Below, in pieces: positions 8,416 through 16,863 of a stretch of DNA of 47,763 nucleotides. Numbering within the stretch: the first letter of the stretch is position 1; each line of letters opens with the position of its first letter. The DNA lies in NCBI GenBank assembly GCA_947496465.1, contig CANMCX010000022.1, forward strand, positions 1-47,763, in the 5' to 3' direction. Made by a program: the position numbers and the translations under genes. The notes beneath the pieces were generated by a model. The model did not search any database and had not been told where the DNA came from. It was given only the letters and a program-made list of their open reading frames with translations. Origin of the DNA: Marinifilum_A sediminis. GTDB taxonomy: Bacteria > Bacteroidota > Bacteroidia > Bacteroidales > Marinifilaceae.

Positions 8416-9016
8416 TCTTCCATAGTTTTTTAAAGTATTTTATTGGTTTATAGCCCCAAAACCCTAAAAGAATAAGGAAAAAAGCGAGAAAATCGAGTTT
8501 TAGAAATAAATCATGCCTATATAAATCAAAAATTCTAGCAAAAAGGTTTATAAAAAATAGTCCCATTCCTAAATATCCTATGAATTTAATTTGATTGTAC
8601 AGCCTCCATTCCTGATTTGAGTCGTACCACGTTTTATACATATGATTGTCTGGATCTATCTTGACCAGTTGCGAAAAGTAGGATTGAGATTCCTCATATT
8701 TGTCAAATCTTTGAGCTATAACACCACATGCATACCAATATTTTTCATTCGTTTGATCGTAATATTCCGATCCTTTCAATCTAGAAACAAGAATAGCCAC
8801 CTCCTTTAAACATTTATTTGCTTTGGTATAGTGTTTCTTCTTATCTAAAGCTAAAATATAAGAGAGTTTTATATAGGTAATTTCTTCTATTGCGTCCAGG
8901 TCTTTTTTTTCATTAAAATTTTTGAAATAGATTAAATTCCTTTCATATAGATCAATAATTGAATTAAAATTATCCCAATCAAGCTCCAGTAATTCGTTTT
9001 GTAGTTGGTCGTTCAT
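8405..9016 (-). CDS. TPR-like protein with two C-terminal membrane helices
   Basis: Residues 1 to about 130 are helical, with a TPR-like pattern around YWYACGVIAQRFDKYEESQS and YFSQLVKIDPDNHMY. Two hydrophobic segments follow (IKFIGYLGMGLFFINLFARI and LDFLAFFLILLGFWGY), ending in a basic tail. The likely topology is a cytoplasmic protein-binding domain tethered to the inner membrane. It sits 29 bp after the secreted protein gene upstream and overlaps the next gene by 11 bp, so 10725-7843 is probably one transcript. No named family is recognised. Confidence 0.72.
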   Translation of the reverse strand: MNDQLQNELLELDWDNFNSIIDLYERNLIYFKNFNEKKDLDAIEEITYIKLSYILALDKKKHYTKANKCLKEVAILVSRLKGSEYYDQTNEKYWYACGVIAQRFDKYEESQSYFSQLVKIDPDNHMYKTWYDSNQEWRLYNQIKFIGYLGMGLFFINLFARIFDLYRHDLFLKLDFLAFFLILLGFWGYKPIKYFKKLWKNEI

Positions 9017-9045
9017 GCTTATATCCTCATATCTGAATGTCCGAA

Positions 9046-10725
9046 TTAAAAGTTCCTGTTAAATTTTACCGTTGGAGGAGGAGGTAAGTTTTTAATCGTT
9101 TGCTGAATATGTTTATGCATTTGTAGCTGTTGTTGCTCCCAGTTCCATCTGTGAAGATGATTCCAATGATTAAAGTGATTGTAATTTACAGGTTGACGAT
9201 AAAATCGAATTATACTAAAGTCGAGCGGAAGAACAAACTCACAAAATTGTTTTCGTTTATTGTGTTTGTAGGCTTTAAAATTGGCTTTTGCCATAGTCGA
9301 AGTTGGAAAACCACTTCTTAGAAAATCCAATACGCACTCGTCTATCTCGGGGTGCTGACGCGATAAAAGTTTCTTTTTTACAATATTACCTTTTTTATCC
9401 AATATAATGGAAACCATAACAATTCCTTGAGCATTAACGCTCAGTGCTTTTTCGAATTTCTTTTCAGCAAGGTAATAATTAAAGCTTTTCTGAATCTGAC
9501 TGATCTTAAAATGATAGCTTGGATTGGTGATCTGATATACAGTATCTTTTCCCATTAATCTGTAAGAAGAAACCAACTCTCTGTTTTTATACTTATGGGT
9601 GTAGTTTAATTTCTGAAATTCATCGTAAACATCAATGCTTTGCTCGGTTCCTTTATTCAATATGTTGTTGCCAAGCGAATCCATTACCGAGTGGTAGATG
9701 GTTTTTACAATAAACTTACTCGATGAAGCAATCTTTCTTTTATAGTGTTGATAATAAACCTGTAAATTTCCTTTTTTATCGAATGTTTTTTCTGATTTGG
9801 CTTTGTTGTTTTTGTAATCTATAATATGACGAACAGTTCCATTGCTATAATAGGCAGTGAATTCACCATTTTTAATGTTTGGATAAAATGCACTGTAATT
9901 TACCGAGTACAGTTTTACACTATCCTGATAGTAATCAAAGGTCCAAATGGAATCTTGTCTGTTGGCAATTAATGCGTGATATTTTGCTTTGGCGGTATTT
10001 CGCACTTCCTGCCAATAGGCATCAAAATAGATAGGTTCTGATTTATGAAACTTACTATCGTATTCGGCATATTTGATAATAGCGAGCATATCGTCCGCCT
10101 TGTATTCTTTTGAGCTAATTTTATTTTTGATATGTGGTAGATGACCAAAATATTTTAATGCTTTTTCTTTAAATTTTCTGGTATTAGGAAAATGATCCAA
10201 TATCATCTGATCTTTTTCTTTTACCATGTAGGATTCTTTAATGGATTGATTTCCCGTCATCTGGAAGGAGAGACCTTCAGAAAATTTATAGTGTTTGGCA
10301 AAAATGTTCCCATTATATTCGTAGAGAAATTTAACATACTCAGGTTTCTTATACAGTAAACCTCTCAAATAAAAGTGTTGAGCAACAAAAAAGGAATCCA
10401 CACCAATTACAAAATTTTTCACTTTATCGGGTGTGAATAGGATACTATCAGATGAACTCTTCTCTTTGAAATAAATTTTCTTGTTTTCAAATTGAATGAG
10501 TCCTTCTACTTTATTTCCAATGCTATCGTAATAATGTCCTTTTTCGTAAGAATCTGAGAATATGGTTTTAATTAGCTTCTTTTCGGGTGCATAACTTAAT
10601 GGATCAAAGTATCCGTGAATTGCTTTTCCGTTTATGTCGTAGTGTAAACCTACAGGCGTTTGAGAGTAAGAATACTTCACCAATAGTAGTAATGAAAGTA
10701 TTAAGGAGAGTTGAAGAGTTTTCAT
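9046..10725 (-). CDS. Secreted protein with MORN-like stretch and TonB C-terminal-like domain
   Basis: The 559-residue protein starts with a signal peptide (MKTLQLSLILSLLLLVKYSYSQ). A middle section at about 285-325 (FTAYYSNGTVRHIIDY, FDKKGNLQVYY) resembles the MORN-like repeats found in many Bacteroidota exported proteins. Residues about 415-480 fit a TonB C-terminal fold: VNAQGIVMVSIILDKKGNI, then a short helix containing HPEIDECVLDFL. The tail is rich in His, Asn and Trp. There is no N-terminal TonB anchor, so it is unlikely to energise transport itself. In this phylum such domains often occur in envelope proteins of unknown role. Confidence 0.75.
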   Translation of the reverse strand: MKTLQLSLILSLLLLVKYSYSQTPVGLHYDINGKAIHGYFDPLSYAPEKKLIKTIFSDSYEKGHYYDSIGNKVEGLIQFENKKIYFKEKSSSDSILFTPDKVKNFVIGVDSFFVAQHFYLRGLLYKKPEYVKFLYEYNGNIFAKHYKFSEGLSFQMTGNQSIKESYMVKEKDQMILDHFPNTRKFKEKALKYFGHLPHIKNKISSKEYKADDMLAIIKYAEYDSKFHKSEPIYFDAYWQEVRNTAKAKYHALIANRQDSIWTFDYYQDSVKLYSVNYSAFYPNIKNGEFTAYYSNGTVRHIIDYKNNKAKSEKTFDKKGNLQVYYQHYKRKIASSSKFIVKTIYHSVMDSLGNNILNKGTEQSIDVYDEFQKLNYTHKYKNRELVSSYRLMGKDTVYQITNPSYHFKISQIQKSFNYYLAEKKFEKALSVNAQGIVMVSIILDKKGNIVKKKLLSRQHPEIDECVLDFLRSGFPTSTMAKANFKAYKHNKRKQFCEFVLPLDFSIIRFYRQPVNYNHFNHWNHLHRWNWEQQQLQMHKHIQQTIKNLPPPPTVKFNRNF

Positions 10726-10857
10726 TTAATCAAATTCTTTATGGAGGTTGGGTTAGCTACATAATAATTAGGCATCCCAATTTATTTAAAAGCATTTATT
10801 AAACAAAATAGAATGAATGTAAATTAATAGAAGGATGGGTGAATATTTGGTATGGAA

Positions 10858-10971
10858 CAATCCCAGAGGGATTGTATGATTCTAGAAGATGATATAAATA
10901 GGACATTCGATCCCGATGGGATCGCACTCATATCCTGTCAATAATACTATATATATGAATCCTTTGGATTC
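10858..10971. repeat. Three short palindromes in the spacer upstream of the secreted-protein operon
   Basis: The spacer carries AATCCCAGAGGGATT (10860-10874), GATCCCGATGGGATC (10910-10923) and GAATCCTTTGGATTC (10957-10971), each a near-perfect palindrome around a three to five base centre. They are about 48 bp apart. Such mini-palindrome trains are a common but unexplained feature of Bacteroidota intergenic DNA. The rest of 10726-11017 shows nothing else. Confidence 0.6.
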
Positions 10972-11017
10972 TACTATCGGCGAGAATCATTTGAAAACTT
11001 CGCCAGTGCTGTCAGCT

Positions 11018-12475
11018 TTAATCCAATTCTACCATCCCAGCCTTTTCGATAAAAGCCTTAGCTTTTTCTGGTTCTGATTGTGTAAGATAACTTATCAATA
11101 CAAAAATAATGGCAGAACCAATCATACCTACAGCAGCTTGCTGAACTGATGCAATTTCCCATGGAGTAGGGAGTTTAACACCTAAGGCAACCAGCAAATT
11201 ATAGGTGGAGAAAAGCAAACCAAATACAATTGAACAAGCAGCTGCAGTAGAGTTCCCTCGTTTCCAAATAAAGGCGAGTATCAATGGAACAAATGCTCCT
11301 GTTGCCAGAAAATCGGAACCAATCCAGGCGATTCTTAGGATGGAACGAATTTCGAGTGCAATTAGTAAGCCCAGGATTGCAATTACAAGAGTAGAGAGTT
11401 TTCCAATCCAAACCATTTGTGAGGATTTGGCATTGGGTAGAATTCTACTTTTTATAATGTCTACGCTTAGTACCAGAGCTCCTGTGTTTACCATGGAATC
11501 CATGGTTGACATGATAGCCGAGCACAAGCCCACAAATAGCAAGGCTGCCATTCCCATTGGCATGTAATCCACGATAAAAGCAGCTACAATACCACCTTCG
11601 GGAACCGTATCGTATAAGCCAACAGTTAACATTCCTGTTAAAGTAACAATAAGATAGAGCGGAATGAATACGAAAAAAGAGAGCGACATCATCTTTTTGG
11701 CATCATCAGGTATTTTGGTAGCGGATATTCTTTGCCAGATATTGGCTTGAATCATCCAGGAACAACCAAAGGTGATGATGAATACAAAGTTGCCGGATAT
11801 GTTGTGAAAGAATGAGAAAAATTCTGGTTTATCAGACTTGATAGCTATCTCATGCACTTTTTCGAATCCACCGGAATGGTGATAAGCAAATGCAAATAAG
11901 GCAATGGCAGCAATTAATAAAAAGACAAATTGAATAATATCAGTAACTACAACTCCTTTAAAACCACCAAAAAATGAATAGACCAAAACGATTAGGGTAC
12001 CGATTAAAGCTGCTACTTTGTAATCCACATCAAAAAAGGATTGGAAGAATCTGCCAATAACAACAGCTTGAGTGGCTACGCCCAATATCATGAAAATCAG
12101 GATTAGGATGGATAGGAGCAGAGCAACTTTTCTGTCGTAGCGCTCTTCCATTAATTGCGGTTGAGTAATGGTGCCTATTTTTCGTATTCCCTTCGAGAAA
12201 AGGAACATTAAAAAAGTAGAGAAAAGTACTGGCATTCCATAGATCCAAAAGGAACTGATTCCCTGGTTGAAACCATGATCCACCAAATCGATAGCCGATC
12301 CGCCTCCCCACCAGGAAGCAATGAAAGTGATGGATAGAGCCCAGAAAGGAAGTTGTCTTCCAGCCAAAAAATAATCTTCGGTGTTCTTGCTGGCTTTCGA
12401 TCGCAAAACAATAAATAGGATGGCGATAAAGTAAGCAGCCAGAAGGACTATGGATATATTTTGAAGCTGATTCAT
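11018..12475 (-). CDS. Sodium:solute symporter family transporter
   Basis: The 485-residue inner-membrane protein has about 13 hydrophobic segments and the SSS-family pattern. Its N-terminal region has NTEDYFLAGRQLPFWAL and then FIASWWGGGSAI. The middle has YSFFGGFKGVVVTDIIQFV, and the signature-like region is LFVGLCSAIMSTMDSMVNTG. These carriers move a small solute into the cell with sodium ions. Sugars, amino acids, carboxylates and pantothenate are all possible, and the substrate cannot be assigned. It appears monocistronic, and its length is normal for the family. Confidence 0.9.
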   Translation of the reverse strand: MNQLQNISIVLLAAYFIAILFIVLRSKASKNTEDYFLAGRQLPFWALSITFIASWWGGGSAIDLVDHGFNQGISSFWIYGMPVLFSTFLMFLFSKGIRKIGTITQPQLMEERYDRKVALLLSILILIFMILGVATQAVVIGRFFQSFFDVDYKVAALIGTLIVLVYSFFGGFKGVVVTDIIQFVFLLIAAIALFAFAYHHSGGFEKVHEIAIKSDKPEFFSFFHNISGNFVFIITFGCSWMIQANIWQRISATKIPDDAKKMMSLSFFVFIPLYLIVTLTGMLTVGLYDTVPEGGIVAAFIVDYMPMGMAALLFVGLCSAIMSTMDSMVNTGALVLSVDIIKSRILPNAKSSQMVWIGKLSTLVIAILGLLIALEIRSILRIAWIGSDFLATGAFVPLILAFIWKRGNSTAAACSIVFGLLFSTYNLLVALGVKLPTPWEIASVQQAAVGMIGSAIIFVLISYLTQSEPEKAKAFIEKAGMVELD

Positions 12476-12553
12476 ATATTGAGATCTAAATTGAAATGTG
12501 TGTTAATTGCTATTCTCGCAAACTGCAAATGTACAATACAGATTTTCTATTTG

Positions 12554-13435
12554 CTATGAATAATGCGGTTTACCACAGCATTTTTTGAATTTAAGTCCAC
12601 TATTGCAAGGGCAAGGACTATTTCTGCCAATACTCTGTTTTGATTTCATCAATTTACGAGTGGACATGTTTTGATTGAAAATTTCCTCAAGTAAGTGGTA
12701 GAGTTCAGGATGAGATTGTTTTAAAAGTTTTGGTCTTTCGAAAAAGTACTCACTAATAACGGCGAAAAACTCTGCTTTATTGGTGCCTCCATAAGGATTG
12801 ATATCTGATTTGTTTTCGTAGATTTCATCAATCTTTTTCGATATTAAATCTACCCAGGGCAATGCAAATTGGTTGTTTACCAACACTTCAGGAATGCCAT
12901 CAACATTGCCGTCCAGCTTGTCGATTAAATGTACAAACTCGTGAATAGCTGTATTCTTTTTATCAGATCCGTTCGAAAATCCATGATGAAGTGCTCGTTG
13001 AGACAGAATCATTTTGCCTTCCATATAACCTGAGCCTACCATGCCTAATATTCTGGAATCTTCACCATTGGTTTCAAATTTATCGTTGAAACTGCTTGGG
13101 TAAATCAATACTTCGAACAGATTGGTGTATTTCCATTGAGGAAATTCAAATACCGGAATTATGGCACTTGCAGCAACCAGCACTTCATCGGTAGTATCCG
13201 TTGTGGTGTTGATACCAGTAATTCTACAATTCAGCAGAAACTCATGCACTTTAAATTCGAATCTGGTTTTTTCTTCGGCAGATAAGCTATTGTAAAAATT
13301 CACTTTTGAGATTAATATTTTTCTCCAATCACCTGGAAATGGAGTTTTAGGTGTTTTCCATGTTTTGTTATTCCAAAGTTTTCTGAATAAGTAATAGGCA
13401 AGTGACAGGAGAATAAGTAGGTAGATAATTTTCAT
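12554..13435 (-). CDS. MtfA-like zinc peptidase with a C-terminal SEC-C motif
   Basis: Residues 1-20 form a membrane anchor. The body matches the M90/MtfA (glucose-regulated metallopeptidase) family, with LSAEEKTRFEFKVHEFL early on and the zinc-binding HEFVH motif at 165-169. A downstream acidic motif AEFFAVISEYFFE (221-233) supplies the usual third ligand. The C-terminal 25 residues add a SEC-C zinc finger (GRNSPCPCNSG, then KKCCG), which is not part of E. coli MtfA. In SecA and other proteins SEC-C binds zinc and ribosomes or partner proteins. The fusion suggests recruitment of the peptidase to a partner. It is a single gene on the minus strand. Confidence 0.85.
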   Translation of the reverse strand: MKIIYLLILLSLAYYLFRKLWNNKTWKTPKTPFPGDWRKILISKVNFYNSLSAEEKTRFEFKVHEFLLNCRITGINTTTDTTDEVLVAASAIIPVFEFPQWKYTNLFEVLIYPSSFNDKFETNGEDSRILGMVGSGYMEGKMILSQRALHHGFSNGSDKKNTAIHEFVHLIDKLDGNVDGIPEVLVNNQFALPWVDLISKKIDEIYENKSDINPYGGTNKAEFFAVISEYFFERPKLLKQSHPELYHLLEEIFNQNMSTRKLMKSKQSIGRNSPCPCNSGLKFKKCCGKPHYS

Positions 13436-13582
13436 AATGGATGTGAGAGGTTTAAATGTATAGTTTGGTAAATTTTTACGGATCCTAATTTAGAAAACTT
13501 GTTATGACTTAGCAATAATGTTTTATCAAATTGTATCTTATTTTAGAATAAAGACCACGACCGATCTAAAATAAGTATATTC

Positions 13583-13598
13583 GTATCGCAAACGATAC
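13583..13598. promoter_or_regulatory. Candidate operator for the OhrR-like regulator
   Basis: GTATCG-CAAA-CGATAC is a perfect six-base inverted repeat, 10 bp before the peroxidase start codon. The position and symmetry suit a dimeric MarR/OhrR repressor, and a regulator of that family is encoded in the same unit. Binding is inference. Confidence 0.5.
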
Positions 13599-13608
13599 AA
13601 ATAAAGAA

Positions 13609-14091
13609 ATGGAAAAAAGTTTTTATGATTTTACAGCCAAAAGTCTGCAGGGCAAAGAGCTTAGCATGAGAAATTTTGAGGGGAAAATGGTTCTGCTTGT
13701 GAATACAGCAAGCAAATGTGGATTAACTCCTCAGTACAAAGGCTTGGAGGAATTGTATCAAAAATATAAAGAGGATGGTTTGATCATTCTCGGATTTCCT
13801 TGCAATCAGTTTGGAAATCAGGAGCCAGGAGATGCTAAAACCATATCCGAAGGCTGTTTAATCAATTATGGAGTGAGCTTTCCCATGTTCGAAAAGGTTG
13901 AGGTAAATGGCGAGAATGCACATCCTTTGTATCAGTATCTTAAAAAGGAATTGAAAGGATTTTTAGGAGGGAGTATCAAATGGAATTTTACAAAATTTCT
14001 GATGGATAGAGATGGAAAAGCAATAAAACGATTTGCACCGACTACCAAGCCAGAAAAAATAGGGAAGTTTTTAGAAAAACTTTTGAAATAG
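13609..14091 (+). CDS. Glutathione peroxidase family thiol peroxidase
   Basis: The 160-residue cytoplasmic protein has the family landmarks: NTASKCGLT with the peroxidatic Cys37, LGFPCNQFGNQEPG with the conserved Gln and a second Cys, and the later WNFTKFLMDRDG segment with Trp and Asn. Bacterial homologues reduce organic or hydrogen peroxides and usually take electrons from thioredoxin rather than glutathione. The second Cys in GFPC fits this. It is followed 54 bp later by an OhrR-like regulator and preceded by a candidate operator, which points to peroxide-induced expression. Confidence 0.92.
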   Translation: MEKSFYDFTAKSLQGKELSMRNFEGKMVLLVNTASKCGLTPQYKGLEELYQKYKEDGLIILGFPCNQFGNQEPGDAKTISEGCLINYGVSFPMFEKVEVNGENAHPLYQYLKKELKGFLGGSIKWNFTKFLMDRDGKAIKRFAPTTKPEKIGKFLEKLLK

Positions 14092-14145
14092 TGCAGGAAT
14101 TGTAACAATTTTGTTGCTTCATAAAATTAACATATAGAATTCGTA

Positions 14146-14586
14146 ATGAGTTTTGATCAACTTAAATTAGATAATCAATTGTGTTTTCATTTGTATGCAG
14201 CTTCACGCCTGATTACAAGAGAGTATCAACCTTTTTTAGATGAATTGGGCATTACTTACCCACAGTATTTGGTATTTATGGTGCTATGGGAAAAGGATGG
14301 AGTATCAGTGAACGAAATTTCTCAAAAGCTAATATTGAATACCAATACGGTAACGCCTCTGCTAAAGAGAATGGAATCATCGGATTTTATTAGTCGCGAA
14401 CGTTGCAATGAAGACGAAAGAAGAGTGATTGTAAAATTGACAGAGAAGGGGAGAGCCATGGAAATTGAAGCTGCAAAGATTCCGAAAGGCATTTCCTCTT
14501 GTATTTTATCGGATGAAATGAAAATGGAAGATTTGATGGAATTAAAAGACAAGCTGCATGAACTGATTGATGTTCTTAAGAAATAA
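14146..14586 (+). CDS. MarR-family regulator of the one-Cys OhrR type
   Basis: The 146-residue protein has the winged-helix core of MarR proteins: YPQYLVFMVLWEKDGVSV, then LNTNTVTPLLKRMESSDFI and the wing with DERRVIVKLTEKG. The N-terminal segment LDNQLCFHLYAASR carries Cys13 at the position of the redox-sensing cysteine of OhrR, and no other cysteine pairs obviously with it. In OhrR, oxidation of this cysteine by organic peroxide releases DNA. The partner gene upstream is a peroxide-reducing enzyme, so autoregulation through the palindrome at 13583-13598 is likely but not shown. Confidence 0.87.
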   Translation: MSFDQLKLDNQLCFHLYAASRLITREYQPFLDELGITYPQYLVFMVLWEKDGVSVNEISQKLILNTNTVTPLLKRMESSDFISRERCNEDERRVIVKLTEKGRAMEIEAAKIPKGISSCILSDEMKMEDLMELKDKLHELIDVLKK

Positions 14587-14587
14587 A

Positions 14588-14622
14588 AAGAGCCTGAAAT
14601 AATTTTTTCAGGCTCTTCTTTT
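14588..14622. terminator. Bidirectional terminator between ohrR-like gene and efflux operon
   Basis: AAGAGCCTGAA (14588-14598) pairs perfectly with TTCAGGCTCTT (14607-14617), with T-rich flanks on both strands. It separates two convergent units. Confidence 0.85.
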
Positions 14623-14627
14623 TTGGT

Positions 14628-16121
14628 TTAATAAGCAACCTCTTTGTTTTTTTCAAAGTTGTAAAAGGTTTTTCTCATTAAATCCGCCAGATTCATTTTG
14701 TAGCTAATGTATGCTTCAAGGTGGGAAATGTGTGAATTGTCCAAACGTTCCCGATCCAAGGCCAGGGCTTGGGTATCGATATCTCCATTAGAGAAACGTG
14801 ATTGTGATATGGCAAAACTTTTCTCTGCAACCTCAACATTTTTCTCGAGCAATTGCAGTCTGCGTAAACTACTGTGAAGGTTATTTACCGTGCTAATTAT
14901 TTCTCTTTCTATGGTAACGGTTTCCTCTTCAATATCAAGTAAATTCTGATTGATTTGAGTTTGAGCTGATTTTACTCTTGCTTTATTTTCACCCCAATCC
15001 AAAATAGGAATACTAACTTTAAAGGCAACACCAAAGTTTCCAGGTCGATCTTTCAGGTTACTCCAGGAGTTTTTAATTGCTGTGTTCAAAGAAGTGTTTC
15101 GGTCGGTTCTTTCAATTCCAATTAAATCATAATAGGCATTAATACTACCCGAAATGGCTCCATAGGATTTCACTCTTTTAATATCCAGCTTAGCCAGTTT
15201 CAATTGCAGTTGTTTTTCTTTCAATTCCATTCTGGAATCCAAACCATGTTTAATGGCTTTTTGCACATCAACCTGTATGGGATGGTAATTAAAATCACTT
15301 TTTAGAACAATGCTATCCTTTAGTGAGATACCAAGGGTTTGCTTGAAAATATTCAATTGAGTTTCATAATTTACCGAAGCCAGATCGTAGGTGTTTCTTG
15401 CTTCTCCTAAATCGACTTCCATTTGCAGAGCTTCTACCTCTCGAATTAAGCCCGCTTTGAATTTATTCTCGGCTATTTGATATGCTTTTTCCTGGCGCTG
15501 AAGTGATTTGTTTGCAATTTTCATTCTCTCTTTAGAAGAGTGCAATCGATAAAAGGTTTCACTAACCTGATAAATGATGTCCAATTCATTTCTTTTAAGA
15601 CGCTTACCCGTTAGCTCGTAATTGGTTTTAGCTCTTTCGTAATCGGTTTTAATCTTGTTGTACATGTACAAGGACTGAATGGGCTGTGAAAAACCTAATC
15701 TGGTTGTCATTTGCATTATTTTTTCATCCTGATCGTAATCGTCGGTATTAAAAATACCAGATTGAATAAACAAATTCCCATCGGTTGGTAAGGGCTGGTT
15801 TATGGTAAGATTAGTGGAGTAAGACAATTGCTTATCCGAAAAGTAGGTTAAACCAATGGAATCCTGGTAGGATGTAATGCGTTCGGAATAGTTGGGCAAT
15901 TCCATATCCAAAGTTACATGTGTTTTAAAAGAACTGGTTGCTGCTTTAAGATTGTACTCGGCTCCTTTTAAGCTTTCGCTAAGCATGCGAATGCTATAGC
16001 TTTGTTTCTTTGCGATTTCAATACTGGCATCCAAATCCAAAGTAAGGATGTTTTTTTTCTGGGCATTTGCACTAAGGCAAAGGCTGAGTATGGCAAAAGT
16101 ATATAGGTATTTTAATTTCAT
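14628..16121 (-). CDS. TolC-family outer membrane efflux channel
   Basis: The 497-residue protein starts with a signal peptide (MKLKYLYTFAILSLCLSANA). Long coiled-coil helices follow in two related halves, which is the OEP/TolC pattern. Recognisable pieces are AENKFKAGLIREVEALQMEV in the first half and SQSRFSNGDIDTQALALDRE in the second. It is the last gene of a six-gene transcript with ABC and adaptor genes, so it is the outer-membrane duct of that exporter. Confidence 0.88.
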   Translation of the reverse strand: MKLKYLYTFAILSLCLSANAQKKNILTLDLDASIEIAKKQSYSIRMLSESLKGAEYNLKAATSSFKTHVTLDMELPNYSERITSYQDSIGLTYFSDKQLSYSTNLTINQPLPTDGNLFIQSGIFNTDDYDQDEKIMQMTTRLGFSQPIQSLYMYNKIKTDYERAKTNYELTGKRLKRNELDIIYQVSETFYRLHSSKERMKIANKSLQRQEKAYQIAENKFKAGLIREVEALQMEVDLGEARNTYDLASVNYETQLNIFKQTLGISLKDSIVLKSDFNYHPIQVDVQKAIKHGLDSRMELKEKQLQLKLAKLDIKRVKSYGAISGSINAYYDLIGIERTDRNTSLNTAIKNSWSNLKDRPGNFGVAFKVSIPILDWGENKARVKSAQTQINQNLLDIEEETVTIEREIISTVNNLHSSLRRLQLLEKNVEVAEKSFAISQSRFSNGDIDTQALALDRERLDNSHISHLEAYISYKMNLADLMRKTFYNFEKNKEVAY

Positions 16122-16138
16122 ATTGTTCAGTTTTAAAT

Positions 16139-16852
16139 TCAGGCTTTCTGACCGTTTAGAATTACTTGGCTTTGTTTATTAATTTGATCCTGCACAATCA
16201 GACCATCTTTAATTACTATTCCTCTGTCGGCATATTCTGCGATTTCAGGTTCGTGGGTAATCAATATAATGGTGTTGCCTTCCTGATGCAATTCCCTAAA
16301 AATGGACATGATTTCAACACCGGTTTTCGAATCCAAATTTCCAGTTGGCTCATCGGCTAGTATGATTCCAGGTTTGGTAACCAGTGCTCTTGCAATAGCA
16401 ACTCTTTGTCTCTGTCCTCCAGATAGTTCATTAGGTTTGTGATGTGCTCTTTCTTCCAATCCCATTTTGGCGAGTGCCTCATAGGCTAGCTTTTTTCGTT
16501 CGGCTTTGTCTTTACCAGCATATACCAATGGCAGTTCTACATTCTGTAATGCATTCAACTTGGGCAGAAGATTAAAGGTCTGAAAAATGAATCCAATTTT
16601 ACGATTTCGAATCTCCGACAATTCATCATCGTCAAGCGTTGCAACATTTACGGCATCAAAAATGTAATCACCGGAACTGGGAATGTCAAGACAGCCCAAA
16701 ATGTTCATGAGTGTTGATTTTCCCGATCCGGAAGGTCCCATGATAGAAACGAACTCATTTTCTTTAATGTTGAGATTGACTCCCTTTAAGGCTTCAACCT
16801 CAATTTCACCCATTATATATTTCTTTTTAAGATCTTTTATTTCGATAAGCAT
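16139..16852 (-). CDS. ABC transporter ATPase of the MacB/LolD type
   Basis: The 237-residue ATPase is complete. The Walker A is GPSGSGKST, the Q-loop is IFQTFNLLP, the signature is LSGGQRQRVAIARAL, the Walker B is IILADEPTGNLDS, and the H-loop is LITHEPEIAEYAD. The sequence around LDDDELSEIRNRKIGF is typical of MacB-like mechanotransmission ATPases. It lies 11 bp after the permease gene and drives that permease. Confidence 0.93.
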   Translation of the reverse strand: MLIEIKDLKKKYIMGEIEVEALKGVNLNIKENEFVSIMGPSGSGKSTLMNILGCLDIPSSGDYIFDAVNVATLDDDELSEIRNRKIGFIFQTFNLLPKLNALQNVELPLVYAGKDKAERKKLAYEALAKMGLEERAHHKPNELSGGQRQRVAIARALVTKPGIILADEPTGNLDSKTGVEIMSIFRELHQEGNTIILITHEPEIAEYADRGIVIKDGLIVQDQINKQSQVILNGQKA

Positions 16853-16863
16853 AGCGATAGGTT

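Noticed and set aside
11199..12411. Several frames of 67-120 codons inside the symporter gene
   Set aside because: They are shadows of the sodium:solute symporter coding sequence.
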